DNA of 51,320 nucleotides, taken from positions 1 to 51,320 of the forward strand of contig CAMCZW010000011.1 in the NCBI GenBank assembly GCA_945888435.1. Reading direction: 5' to 3'. The stretch comes from a bacterium UBP8_UBA817. GTDB lineage: Bacteria > Margulisbacteria > Marinamargulisbacteria > SXXA01 > SICP01. Both the position numbers and the translations under genes were made by a program. Positions 31,710 to 41,185 of the stretch are shown here, piece after piece; positions within the stretch are counted from its first letter, which is position 1, and every line of letters starts with the position of its first letter. A model generated the notes under the pieces. It did not search any database. It saw only the letters and a program-made list of their open reading frames with translations, and was not told the DNA's origin.

Positions 31710-32303
31710 TTAGTAGGGTAGTTCCTGATCTTTTTGTTTGATTAGGGCGATGTTGGCTTTGAGGGTGTAGGTGGCGTTCCAGGTACCGTTTAGGAAGGCG
31801 TGTTGCCATTCTTTGGGGAGGCTTATTGGGTAGGTGTTGCCGCTGGTGGTGAGGGTTAAGGTTTCTAGGTCGATGTGGAGTGGGGCGTCAGGGAAGGCGA
31901 GGGCCATTTTGGTGAGTGCTTTTTGGATGATGGGGGTGACGATGAGAGTTGGGATTCCGATGTTTTTGCAGTTGCCTGAAAATATTTCGGAGTAGGATTC
32001 CCCGATGATGGCTTTGATACCGTAGCGTAGGACTGCTTGGGCGGCGTGTTCGCGGCTGGATCCGCAACCGAAGTTGTTGCCGACGATCATGATGGATGCG
32101 CCTTTGAATTTGGGGAGATTGAGGGGGTGGTCGGTTTGGCTGCCGTCTGGGGCCATGCGTTCGTCATGGAAGAGGTAGTTGCCCATGTGTTCAAATGTGA
32201 TTTCTTTTAAAAATCGGGCGGGGATAATGCGGTCGGTGTCGATGTCGTTTCCTTGAATGGGAACTGATGCGCCTGCGATGTGTTTGATTTCGAGATTGGT
32301 CAT
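31710..32303 (-). CDS. leuD: 3-isopropylmalate dehydratase small subunit
   Basis: 197 residues, the swivelling domain of the leucine-pathway isomerase. Visible: GNDIDTDRIIPARFLKEI, then ASIMIVGNNFGCGSSREHAAQAVL and IIGESYSEIFSGNCKNIGI. It pairs with LeuC to convert 2- to 3-isopropylmalate. Its ATG touches the leuC stop, so the two are co-translated. leuA and leuB are not in the window. Confidence 0.96.
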   Translation of the reverse strand: MTNLEIKHIAGASVPIQGNDIDTDRIIPARFLKEITFEHMGNYLFHDERMAPDGSQTDHPLNLPKFKGASIMIVGNNFGCGSSREHAAQAVLRYGIKAIIGESYSEIFSGNCKNIGIPTLIVTPIIQKALTKMALAFPDAPLHIDLETLTLTTSGNTYPISLPKEWQHAFLNGTWNATYTLKANIALIKQKDQELPY

Positions 32304-33706
32304 TATAGGTACTCCCTGACATCGGTGATGCAGCCTTCGATAGCGGCGGCGGCGACCATTGCTGGGCTCATGAGGATTGTGCGCCCAGTGGAACTGCCTT
32401 GGCGGCCCATGAAGTTGCGATTGCTGGTGGATGCGCAGATTTCGTTACCTACGAGTCGGTCAGGATTCATGGCCAGACACATAGAGCATCCGGCTTCTCG
32501 CCAGTCGGCACCGGCGGCTTTAAAGATCTCGTGGAGGCCTTCGGCTTCGGCTTGGCGTTTGACTTGTTGAGACCCAGGGACGACTAGGGCGCGAACATTG
32601 GGATGAATGGTTTTGTTTTTGAGTATTTTGGCGGCTTCTCGGAGGTCAGAGATGCGGGAGTTGGTGCAGGATCCGATGAAGGCGACATTGATGGGAGTGC
32701 CTTTAATTGGGGATTTTGGAGTGAAGCCCATATATCGATACGCATGTTCGACTGTGCTTTGATCGTCTTTATCAAAGTCATCTAAGGATGGGATGTTGTC
32801 GTTTACACCAATGGCTTGTCCTGGAGTGATGCCCCAAGTGACCATGGGGGTTAGGTCGTTTCCGTTGATGACGACGGTGTCATCGTAGACGGCGTTGAGG
32901 TCGGATTTAATGGATTCCCAGTATTTTTTTTGTTGGTCAAAGACGGGGCCTTTGGGGGCGAATTCTCGGTTTTGAATGTAGGCGTAAGTGGTTTCGTCGG
33001 GGTTGATGTAACCGATACGCGCGCCGCCTTCGATGCTCATATTACAGATGGTCATGCGTTCTTCCATGCTCATGGCGTCGATTACTGGGCCGCCAAATTC
33101 GTAGGCGTAACCGATACCGCCTTTAACACCTAAGGTTTGGATGATTTTGAGGATGACGTCTTTGGCGTAGACTCCTTTTTGGAGGTTGCCTGTGACAGAA
33201 ATTCGGCGGACTTTGAGCCGTTTTAGTGCGAGAGTTTGGGTTTCTAAGACCATTTGGACTTCGCTAGTGCCGATGCCAAATGCGAGGGAGCCGAATGCGC
33301 CGTGGGTGCTGGTGTGGCTGTCTCCACAGGCGATGGTCATGCCGGGTCGCGTGAGGCCTAATTCTGGGCCGATGACGTGGACGATGCCTTGTTTGGCGGT
33401 GGAAATATCAAAAAACCGGATGCCGAATTCTTTGACGTTTTTCTCGAGAGCGCTGGCCATGGCTTCGGCTTGGGCGTCTTGGTAGGGTCGTGCTTGGGAT
33501 GCGGTGGGGATAATGTGGTCAACCGTGGCGAATGTGCGGTGGGGGAATATGACTTTACTGTCGCTTTCTTTGAGTGATGAGAAGGCCTGCGGAGTCGTGA
33601 CTTCGTGAATTAAATGAAGTCCAATAAATAATTGATCTTGGCCAGTGGCGAGGGTGGTGACCTTGTGGGTATCCCAGACTTTGTCGTAGAGCGTGTGTTG
33701 TGACAT
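32303..33706 (-). CDS. leuC: 3-isopropylmalate dehydratase large subunit
   Basis: 467 residues from ATG 33706 ([16 protein letters not shown]), which matches the N-terminus and length of known LeuC; the frame continues to 33748 with other possible ATGs at 33718 and 33748. Aconitase-type 4Fe-4S Cys are in [12 protein letters not shown] and in [10 protein letters not shown]. Other landmarks are [26 protein letters not shown] and [21 protein letters not shown]. Complete. A 22-bp repeat array stands just upstream and may be its control region. Confidence 0.95.
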   Translation of the reverse strand: MSQHTLYDKVWDTHKVTTLATGQDQLFIGLHLIHEVTTPQAFSSLKESDSKVIFPHRTFATVDHIIPTASQARPYQDAQAEAMASALEKNVKEFGIRFFDISTAKQGIVHVIGPELGLTRPGMTIACGDSHTSTHGAFGSLAFGIGTSEVQMVLETQTLALKRLKVRRISVTGNLQKGVYAKDVILKIIQTLGVKGGIGYAYEFGGPVIDAMSMEERMTICNMSIEGGARIGYINPDETTYAYIQNREFAPKGPVFDQQKKYWESIKSDLNAVYDDTVVINGNDLTPMVTWGITPGQAIGVNDNIPSLDDFDKDDQSTVEHAYRYMGFTPKSPIKGTPINVAFIGSCTNSRISDLREAAKILKNKTIHPNVRALVVPGSQQVKRQAEAEGLHEIFKAAGADWREAGCSMCLAMNPDRLVGNEICASTSNRNFMGRQGSSTGRTILMSPAMVAAAAIEGCITDVREYL

Positions 33707-33756
33707 TGTGGTTGGCATATTATTTTTTAATATCGTATTTTGCAACATGATTTGTA

Positions 33757-33916
33757 TTTATTCTGAAATTTAAATGTATTTATTCTGAAATTTGCGCTTA
33801 CTTATTCTTATTAAGAACGCATAGTTGTTTCGTTTATAACACTTGTTTTACAATCTGTTTATTCTGAAATTTGGATGAATTTATTCTGAAATTTGGATGA
33901 ATTTATTCTGAAATAT
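33757..33916. repeat. 22-bp tandem repeat array upstream of leuC
   Basis: Five copies of a 22-bp unit with the core TTTATTCTGAAAT begin at 33757, 33779, 33858, 33880 and 33902 (the last copy diverges after its core); copies at 33858 and 33880 are identical. A degenerate copy starts at about 33801. The core includes TTCTGAA, a palindrome around T. It lies between the leuC start and the stop of the AlbA_2 gene. The 22-bp period puts sites on about the same DNA face, as in operators or iterons. Confidence 0.8.
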
Positions 33917-33918
33917 GC

Positions 33919-35544
33919 TTAAGTGGTAGTTTTTAGAGTCCATCTAGGTATTTTTTTTGGGCCTATATTTTTAATTGCCCCTACTCTTCGTAATTTAGTG
34001 AGTATGCTGGCGATTTTATTATCTTTTTGTTCTTCGTTTAACCCATCGCTTAATTTTTGCCATAGTAAATCGTTTATTTCTTTTCGAGTTGCCTCCTTGA
34101 ACTTGATAAGATAATCGCAAATTAATTTTTCATAATAATCATTATTTTGTGCTCGGGTTCTAATGTATTCTGCTTTTTTTTGTGTTGCGGAGGCAATGGA
34201 TGCTGAAAGATAAAAATTAGGCTTTCGGCCTTCTATTAATTTTTTTCGCCTTAACCTAGTAATTGATTCATCGTCTAAGGGGAGCTTTTTTTGAACTCTG
34301 TCGATTGCGCATATTTCTGCTAGTGATAAGTCTGTTTTTTGGATTAATATTTGACTATATATTGGATCAATAATTTTTCCGTGTAGAGTTAGCTTTACTA
34401 GATTAGGAGTGGTTAGATCATAATCAGGCATTGGGAGATAACGTTTTGCTTGCCCTAGATACATATCGTGGATGCCATATCCCATTGTATCAATCATATT
34501 CAGTGCGACCATCGCATTGACTAAAAAGGGGTTGCGATAATTTCGAGGTGTTTTTTCTCCAAACATGTAATCGTCTGGTTTCCCGTCAAAAAAATTACCT
34601 GAATTTTCTAGGACTAAGCGGTCAAGATATTCAGTTACTACTATTCGGCTGTTTCTAAAATAGTCTTGATGCGCGATGCAGTTGTGTAGCCCTTCCATTA
34701 GAATTTTCTTGTCATATTTTGCTATTTCTTGTGGTAAAAGTGAGGCTGCTGGCAAAATGCGTAACTGGATATTTCGTATTTTCTGATACAAGCTAGAGGT
34801 GGTTAAAACAAAAGGTGGTCCAAAATGCTCGTAAGCCCGTTCTTCAGATTCAAGCCCCCAAGTTAGCTGTGCAGGGTGATGTAGTAGTAGGTATGCTGAT
34901 TCTGCTTTTCCAAGTAATAATAATGCAGTTCTAGTTATTTTTCCTTCGATTGTTATTTTGGCTCTATCTAGGAATGTGGCGTGAGACCACTCTTGGACTT
35001 CATTTTCTTTAAATCTATTTTTATGTTTTTCTGCAAAAGATCTTTTAGCGTGATCGAGTGCAGTTTCATCTAAATGGGTAATGGTTGCATTTGGAATGAC
35101 TTCCGCTGTCCAATCTGCTAGACGACCCTTTTTTCTTATTTCTTCTAGTTTCCCAATACCTAAAGCGACTAGGCTTTCGCCTGATCTTCCATAATAGTGG
35201 CCGTTACATGAAATTGGCATCCCAGATAAAGCTGAGGGAATTTCAAACATGATGACACGATAGTTGTTGACTTGGAGCTCATGAATATTTTTAAAGGTTG
35301 TTGCTGGCTCTGTCATTTGAGACATCTGGAGTTTGATCTTTTCTTGCCCTTGTTTATTGAAAAGTGATGTCCCTGTGATTTCTCTGTTTTTTAGATTTGC
35401 TTCATTTGCTAATGCAGAGAAGTAGTTCCCGATTTTTTTATGATCATATGACTCGGTCGGATTTTTGAATTCGACGAGCTCATTTTCCCATTCTTTAATT
35501 AGGTTAGCTAATATTTGATTTAGATTTTCTGTGTTGTTATGCAT
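33919..35544 (-). CDS. AlbA_2 (Schlafen-like) DNA-binding/ATPase-type protein, possibly with internal deletion
   Basis: 541 residues of the COG2865 group. Residues about 15-130 are the AlbA_2 domain (ENELVEFKNPTESYDHKKIG, SALANEANLKNRE, then ITGTSLF). The usual glycine-rich strand-turn (GWLIFGV-type block, about 14 residues) between NRE and ITG is missing, with the frame kept. The middle has EGLHNCIAHQDYFRNSRIVVTEYLDRLVLENSG (about 295-325), the ATP-binding HATPase_c-like portion with the key Asn and IAHQDY. The C-terminus has winged-helix-like segments. Such proteins are accessory regulators or defence-associated. No partner gene is adjacent. Confidence 0.8.
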   Translation of the reverse strand: MHNNTENLNQILANLIKEWENELVEFKNPTESYDHKKIGNYFSALANEANLKNREITGTSLFNKQGQEKIKLQMSQMTEPATTFKNIHELQVNNYRVIMFEIPSALSGMPISCNGHYYGRSGESLVALGIGKLEEIRKKGRLADWTAEVIPNATITHLDETALDHAKRSFAEKHKNRFKENEVQEWSHATFLDRAKITIEGKITRTALLLLGKAESAYLLLHHPAQLTWGLESEERAYEHFGPPFVLTTSSLYQKIRNIQLRILPAASLLPQEIAKYDKKILMEGLHNCIAHQDYFRNSRIVVTEYLDRLVLENSGNFFDGKPDDYMFGEKTPRNYRNPFLVNAMVALNMIDTMGYGIHDMYLGQAKRYLPMPDYDLTTPNLVKLTLHGKIIDPIYSQILIQKTDLSLAEICAIDRVQKKLPLDDESITRLRRKKLIEGRKPNFYLSASIASATQKKAEYIRTRAQNNDYYEKLICDYLIKFKEATRKEINDLLWQKLSDGLNEEQKDNKIASILTKLRRVGAIKNIGPKKIPRWTLKTTT

Positions 35545-35584
35545 GAACTGAGTTTATCAAATTTTCTATAAATGAATAGAAGAG

Positions 35585-36511
35585 CTAATGGTTTTTCTTG
35601 AAATAATCGATGGTTTTTAGGAGGCCTTTTTGGATATCTGTAGTGGGTTTCCAGCCGAGATATTTGATGGCTTTGGTGATGTCGGGTTGGCGTCTTAGGG
35701 GGTCGTCTTCGGGGAGGGGCTTGAGGGTTAGGGTTGAGGTGGATTTTGTTAGGGTGATGATGAGTTTTGCTAGGGTTTCCATTGAGAGTTCTTGGGGATT
35801 ACCGAGGTTGACTGGGGTGGTGAGGGGGGTGTTCATGAGTGTGATTAGGCCTGTGATCATGTCGTCCACGTAGCAGAAACTCCTCGTTTGGCTTCCGTCT
35901 CCAAAGAGAGAGATGTTCTTGTTTTGAAGGGCTTGCATGATGAAGTTGGAGACGACTCGGCCGTCGTTGGGGTGCATGCTGGGGCCATAGGTGTTGAAAA
36001 TGCGGGCGATTTTGACGTCGATGTTGTGTTGGGTGTGGTAGTTGGTGAAGAGGGTTTCGGCGCAGCGTTTGCCTTCGTTGTAACAGGCGCGGGGGCCGAT
36101 TGGGTTGACGTTGCCAGAGTAGGATTCGGGTTGAGGGTGGATGGTGGGGTCCCCGTAGACTTCGCTTGTGGAGGCGAGGAGAATTTTGGCTTTGATTCTT
36201 TTGGCGAGGCCTAGGGCGTTGATTGAGCCCATGACGGAGGTTTTAACGGTTTTGATGGGGTTATGTTGATAGTGGATGGGAGAGGCGGGGCAGGCTAGGT
36301 GGTAGATTTCGTCGACTTCGATGAAAAATGGGTGGACGACGTCGTGACGCATGATTTCGAAATAGGGGTTTTTGAGAAGATGAATGACATTGGATTTGGA
36401 ACCTGTGAAAAAATTGTCCATGGCGATGACGTCGTGGCCATCGTTTAAGAGGCGTTCACAGAGATGGGAGCCTAAAAAACCGGCGCCGCCGGTAACGAGG
36501 ATTCGTTTCAT
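35585..36511 (-). CDS. UDP-glucuronate decarboxylase-like NAD-dependent epimerase
   Basis: 308 residues, extended SDR. The Rossmann loop is [12 protein letters not shown] at the N-terminus, followed by [13 protein letters not shown] and the UXS-type [27 protein letters not shown]. Catalytic Tyr144 and Lys148 lie in ACYNEGKR, and [23 protein letters not shown] follows. The MDN-F-TG..NI and HLACPASP..Y signatures fit UDP-xylose synthase, which makes UDP-xylose from UDP-glucuronate, though other UDP-sugar epimerases are close. It would supply surface polysaccharide. Divergent from the TolC-like gene. Confidence 0.9.
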   Translation of the reverse strand: MKRILVTGGAGFLGSHLCERLLNDGHDVIAMDNFFTGSKSNVIHLLKNPYFEIMRHDVVHPFFIEVDEIYHLACPASPIHYQHNPIKTVKTSVMGSINALGLAKRIKAKILLASTSEVYGDPTIHPQPESYSGNVNPIGPRACYNEGKRCAETLFTNYHTQHNIDVKIARIFNTYGPSMHPNDGRVVSNFIMQALQNKNISLFGDGSQTRSFCYVDDMITGLITLMNTPLTTPVNLGNPQELSMETLAKLIITLTKSTSTLTLKPLPEDDPLRRQPDITKAIKYLGWKPTTDIQKGLLKTIDYFKKNH

Positions 36512-36642
36512 TCCTTACACTTTATCAAGTTCGGGCTATTTTGTAATAGTACATGTGTAATTTACGCTTTTGGTACGCCTGTTTTTTTTGGGGGGGGATC
36601 GCTATAATTATTTTTTTGGTCATTATTTTTTCTGGGAGTTGT

Positions 36643-38103
36643 ATGGTGAATTATCGACGTTTAAGGCTTTTTTTTGGAATACTTGCCAGCATTTTGGTGT
36701 GTGGTGGGGATATTTACTCTCAGCCGATTTTTACCTTGAAAGATGCGGTACATAAAGCGCTTGAGACAACTTATGCTAAAAACTCTCAGTTGATGGGTGG
36801 CGTTGTTAAGCTTAACCGAGAGATTGAGGAGCACATTTATGAGCCGGATTATACGATGCTAGTGAAGGGAAGCTCTGATCAATCTGAAAAAGGAAATCCG
36901 TTTATTCCTGATACTGAAATAGCTGGTGTGCAGCTTGGTGTTGATCAATTATTTAAAACAGGGACAACATTAACTGCGAAGGCTGATGTCTTTTCTCAGT
37001 CGCAACAGTTTGTCTCTTTGGATGATATTGATTATTTTGAGACTGCTGTCAGCGTGGGGGTTGAGCAGGATATTTGGCGAAATGCGTTTGGGGTATCTGA
37101 TCGTGCAGAGCTTAAACGGCTGGATATCGTTAGAGATATCGAAATTGCGGAGATTACAGATTTGCTTGAAGAAACCGTCTATCAATCCACGGTTATATTT
37201 TGGGCGTTGGTATTATCGGAGCGGCAAGTTGAAGTGTCTCGTCAGGCTATGGCGAATGCGAAGACTCTGTATGATCATGAAGTTAGAAAATCGAGGACTG
37301 GGTTATCTGAGATTCGGATTGTGGAGGCTGTGAAGGCGAATTGGTTGCTTCGTAAGGTGGGATATGATCAGGCGGTTGCCAATTATGAAGCGGCTAAGGA
37401 TCAATTTTTAACTGTGCTTGATATTAGAGAGATGCCTGAGATTAGTGATAATTCAGAGTTATTAATGCCTTTAATTCACCCCCCCTCTTTTGAGTACAAT
37501 TGGATTACGCAGTCTTCTCAGATGCGGCGATATCAGTCTGCATTGTTGCTTAAAGATGCTCATGATATTGATGCGCTCCAGGCATTAGAAAAGGCAAAAC
37601 CGAAGTTGGTTGTATTTGCGAGAACTGGCTTTAACGGTATTGATGAGTCGCTTGGGGACTCGATGAGTGATTTTGTGGGATTGGATCATATGAGTGTGGA
37701 GGGCGGTGTTAAGCTTACTTTTTCTGGAGGTAAACAGCCTCTTTATGCAGTGAAACGAGCTCAGCTTCAAAAAGCGATTCAGGAAAATAATATTGAAATG
37801 TTGACTCAGGATACTCAGCTTGAGTTAAAAAACTCATCTCGACAGGTGGCATTGCTGAAATCGGTGACGGACGATAGCCAGCAGGTGGCGGAGTCTTTGG
37901 CACGTAAATATAAAGAGGATTTAAGGCAATTTGATGTTGGGCGACTGAGTATTGATGAGTTGATTCAAAGTCAGGATCGGCATCTTGAAAGCCAGCTGGA
38001 TGCGATTAAATCGAAGTATCAGTATTTACAAGCCGTATGCCGGCATTTTAGGGTGGATAATACCTTGCTTTCTAAAATAGCCTTTTTGAAGGAGCAAAAA
38101 TAA
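36643..38103 (+). CDS. TolC-like outer membrane efflux protein
   Basis: About 486 residues from ATG 36643, chosen because GGGAG lies upstream and a signal peptide follows (VNYRRLRLFFGILASILVCG, cleavage near DIYS-QP). The body has TolC traits: FTLKDAVHKALETTYAKN at the N-terminus, long helices with heptad Leu/Ala/Gln (VYQSTVIFWALVLSERQVEVSRQ, ELKNSSRQVALLKSVTDDSQQ), and the RKYKEDLRQFDVGRLSIDELIQSQDRHLE end. Forms the exit duct for the RND pump. The stop overlaps the next ATG by one base. No membrane-fusion protein gene is present between them. Confidence 0.85.
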   Translation: MVNYRRLRLFFGILASILVCGGDIYSQPIFTLKDAVHKALETTYAKNSQLMGGVVKLNREIEEHIYEPDYTMLVKGSSDQSEKGNPFIPDTEIAGVQLGVDQLFKTGTTLTAKADVFSQSQQFVSLDDIDYFETAVSVGVEQDIWRNAFGVSDRAELKRLDIVRDIEIAEITDLLEETVYQSTVIFWALVLSERQVEVSRQAMANAKTLYDHEVRKSRTGLSEIRIVEAVKANWLLRKVGYDQAVANYEAAKDQFLTVLDIREMPEISDNSELLMPLIHPPSFEYNWITQSSQMRRYQSALLLKDAHDIDALQALEKAKPKLVVFARTGFNGIDESLGDSMSDFVGLDHMSVEGGVKLTFSGGKQPLYAVKRAQLQKAIQENNIEMLTQDTQLELKNSSRQVALLKSVTDDSQQVAESLARKYKEDLRQFDVGRLSIDELIQSQDRHLESQLDAIKSKYQYLQAVCRHFRVDNTLLSKIAFLKEQK

Positions 38104-41100
38104 TGCGCCGTTTTTATCAATTTTTACTTCAAAAAAATGTATTTATTTATTTGATATCTGTTTTTATATTGGCTTTAGGTGCTTTTGCAATGATGACGAT
38201 GCAGAGAGAGGCCTATCCCAAAGTTGATTTTGGTACAGTCACTATTACCACTATTTACCCTGGTGCATCCCCAGAAGAAACTGAAAAGTTTGTGACTAAT
38301 GAAATCGAGAAAAATATTAAAAACATTGATGCGATTGATGATATGGAATCTGTGTCTTCTGAAGGGCGTAGTGTTATTGCATTAAAGCTATTTCCTGGTG
38401 AAGATGTGGATCAGGTCGTTTCGGATATTGATTCGGCGATTAACCGGTCGACATTTCCGGATGATGTGGATGATCCTGTGGTCGCTAAGCTTGAATCTGG
38501 GTCATTTCCGATTGTGGTGATATCGCTTACTGGCGGCAAAGACTATACCGAGTTGCGTCGTATGGCGAAATTACTGGATGACCGATTAATACAGATTGAT
38601 GGGGTTGGCCAAATTAGCCGTGCTAATTATTTAGATCAAGAATATCAAGTGAAAGTGATACCCAATTTACTGCGATCGTTTTATGTATCTATCAAGGATG
38701 TCGTGGATAGTATTTCTAGGCGCAGCATCAATATGCCCGGCGGTAAGGTCACTGAGGGGGATTCTGAGAAAATTGTCCGATCCTTAGGTGAGGTTGCCAA
38801 TTTGAAGGATGTTGAACAGCTGGTCATTAGATCCAATGACAGCGGTAAAGCGGTATTGATTAAAGATGTTGCGACTGTGACTGATGGATTTCAAGAGCGT
38901 GATGGGATGAATCGGGCTGATGCATCCCAGTCTATTGATTTGACTCTGATTAAAAAAGAAAGTTCGGATATTATCTCAACCATTGAGGATGTGCGTAAAA
39001 CCGTGGATCAATTTTTACTCACTTACCCAAATCAGGGCTTAAAGGTGGTGTATACCAATGATTTATCTGCTGAAATTGATGAACGTTTGAGCATTTTATA
39101 TAGCAATGCCACTACCGGTATTATTATTGTTTTTATTTCTCTGTTTTTATTTTTGAATTTTAGAGTAGCCCTCCGTGTGGCGATTGGCATTCCATTTTCT
39201 ATTTTTGCTTCTCTTATTTTTGTAAAGGCCATTGGAATTACGATTAATTTAATTTCACTTTTGGGCTTTATTTTAGTCATTGGGATGATTGTGGATAATG
39301 CAATTGTGGTGGGGGAAAATATTTTTGATAAGTTTGAGCGCGGCGATTCTCCAGAAGAAGCGTCAATTGAAGGGACCCGGGAAGTGGTTATCCCAATTAT
39401 ATTTTCGACATTGACCACGGTTGCGGCCTTTATGCCATTAATGGTGATGGGCGGGATTATGGGTAAATTTGTGTGGAGTATCCCGGTTGTTGTGATTTTG
39501 GCGATTATGGCGTCGCTTGTGTATGCGATGCTGATTTTGCCTAATTTGATGAATAATACCTTGCGTACACTTAAGCGTAAGCCCCCGGGTATGTCGATAC
39601 CGTGGTTTACGCGATTTCAAGAGCTTTATGAGCGTACATTGCTTTGTGTATTGAAGCGTCGGTATTGGGTACTCATTTTTGCGGTTGTATTATTTTTTGT
39701 CACGCTTGGAATGGCGGGGTCAAAGATGAAGTTTGTCTTGTTTCCAAATGAGGATGCGATTCAGTTTCAGGTACGGTTTGAAGGTCCAACTGATATGAGT
39801 TTAGATGCCTTATCTAAAGAAATTGCAAAGGTAGAAGCGGTGATTAAAACCCTTCCTGCTCATGAATTGGATCATTTTTTAACGGCTGTTGGGTCGATTC
39901 AGGTCGATGGATTTTCGCTTAGACGTGGGACGAACTTAGGTGAAATTACGGTATTGCTTACCCGAAAGTCCAAGCGGGATCGATTGGCGCGGGAGATTTT
40001 GGAATCTTTGAGGGCGCAAGTAAAGACATTGGGGGCTTCTTCGGTCAAAGTGACTTTTGAAGTTGCACAAAATGGGCCACCGGTGGGTAAGCCTGTAAAA
40101 ATTGATATTTTAGGAGATCATTTTACGGATCTTAATCAGGCGGCTTTGCGGGTTCAAACGATGTTGTCGGGGGTGCCTGGAGTTTTGGATATTGAAAATT
40201 CGTATCGCTTAGGGAAGCCTGAGGTGCGGGTGCGTATCAATGATGCCAATACCGCAGCGGCTCAGCTAACGATGCAGGATGTGGCTAATGAAGTGCGGTC
40301 TGCCATAGGCGGTACTGTGGCGGCTGAACTTAAGCGTGGTGAAGAAGAAGTGGATGTTCGCGTGATTTATGATGACAAATATCGCCGGTCTGAAGAAAGT
40401 TTATATGGGCTTCAACTCCCTAATTCTCGGCAACAATTGGTGACGATAAGGTCTGTTGCCAAGTTTTCTGAGGAAAGTGGCCTTGCGGATATTACACATT
40501 TTGACAGGAAGCGAGTGGTATCGGTCACTGCTGATATTGATCCTAAAAAGACCACTTCTTATCAGGTGAATCGGGATATTTCGGATGACTTGATTACCCT
40601 TCATAAAGAGTTTTCGACGCTGAGATTTTTACAACGTGGAGAAGATGAAGATACTCAGGAATCCATTCGTAATTTATTTATTGCCTTTGGGTTTGCGCTC
40701 TTTTTAATTTTTATGATTATTGCCTCAATGTTTAATGGATTTGCACAGCCGTTGATTATTATGATGGCGATACCATTTGGGTTGATTGGGGTTGTTTTAG
40801 CCTTTATGTTTCATGGTATGCCCATTAGCTTTATGATGATGATGGGAGTAATCGGGCTTAGTGGCGTTGTGGTCAATAATACGATTATTTTGGTGGATGT
40901 GATTGGGATGTTTCGGTCTAAAGGAATGGATGCGTTTCAATCGATTGTTGAGGGTGGTAAACAGCGGCTTCGTGCGGTGACGCTGACGTCGGTGACAACG
41001 CTTTTGGGGCTATTTCCAACGGCCTATGCGATTGGTGGTGCCGACGAATTTATTATTCCACTTTGTATGGCATTGGCTTGGGGCTTGTTATTTTCGACCA

Positions 41101-41183
41101 TTTTGACTCTATTTTTACTGCCATGTAGTTATGCCGTAACGGATGATATTAAAGCGTGGGTATCACGGAGGCGTAAGGCATAA
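38103..41183 (+). CDS. RND-family efflux transporter, AcrB/HAE1-type
   Basis: 1026 residues with the duplicated RND plan: a membrane span at about 12-30, a large periplasmic loop, membrane spans 2-6 (about 337-480), a second span near 520, a second periplasmic loop (about 550-860), and spans 8-12. Landmarks: VTITTIYPGASPEETEKFV, TM4 GFILVIGMIVDNAIVVGENIF, in which the AcrB-style Asp pair (DD) is reduced to DN, and GVIGLSGVVVNNTIILVD. Drug or lipid export by proton motive force is likely. It works with the TolC-like protein but lacks an adjacent adaptor gene. Translation starts one base into the preceding stop. Confidence 0.93.
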   Translation: MRRFYQFLLQKNVFIYLISVFILALGAFAMMTMQREAYPKVDFGTVTITTIYPGASPEETEKFVTNEIEKNIKNIDAIDDMESVSSEGRSVIALKLFPGEDVDQVVSDIDSAINRSTFPDDVDDPVVAKLESGSFPIVVISLTGGKDYTELRRMAKLLDDRLIQIDGVGQISRANYLDQEYQVKVIPNLLRSFYVSIKDVVDSISRRSINMPGGKVTEGDSEKIVRSLGEVANLKDVEQLVIRSNDSGKAVLIKDVATVTDGFQERDGMNRADASQSIDLTLIKKESSDIISTIEDVRKTVDQFLLTYPNQGLKVVYTNDLSAEIDERLSILYSNATTGIIIVFISLFLFLNFRVALRVAIGIPFSIFASLIFVKAIGITINLISLLGFILVIGMIVDNAIVVGENIFDKFERGDSPEEASIEGTREVVIPIIFSTLTTVAAFMPLMVMGGIMGKFVWSIPVVVILAIMASLVYAMLILPNLMNNTLRTLKRKPPGMSIPWFTRFQELYERTLLCVLKRRYWVLIFAVVLFFVTLGMAGSKMKFVLFPNEDAIQFQVRFEGPTDMSLDALSKEIAKVEAVIKTLPAHELDHFLTAVGSIQVDGFSLRRGTNLGEITVLLTRKSKRDRLAREILESLRAQVKTLGASSVKVTFEVAQNGPPVGKPVKIDILGDHFTDLNQAALRVQTMLSGVPGVLDIENSYRLGKPEVRVRINDANTAAAQLTMQDVANEVRSAIGGTVAAELKRGEEEVDVRVIYDDKYRRSEESLYGLQLPNSRQQLVTIRSVAKFSEESGLADITHFDRKRVVSVTADIDPKKTTSYQVNRDISDDLITLHKEFSTLRFLQRGEDEDTQESIRNLFIAFGFALFLIFMIIASMFNGFAQPLIIMMAIPFGLIGVVLAFMFHGMPISFMMMMGVIGLSGVVVNNTIILVDVIGMFRSKGMDAFQSIVEGGKQRLRAVTLTSVTTLLGLFPTAYAIGGADEFIIPLCMALAWGLLFSTILTLFLLPCSYAVTDDIKAWVSRRRKA

Positions 41184-41185
41184 TT

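Noticed and set aside
33757..33916. Possible CRISPR array
   Set aside because: The 22-bp units are directly adjacent, without unique spacers of constant size, and no cas gene is present.
36016..36214. Gly/Val-rich open frame opposite the UXS-like gene
   Set aside because: Repetitive composition comes from the antisense of a well-conserved coding region.
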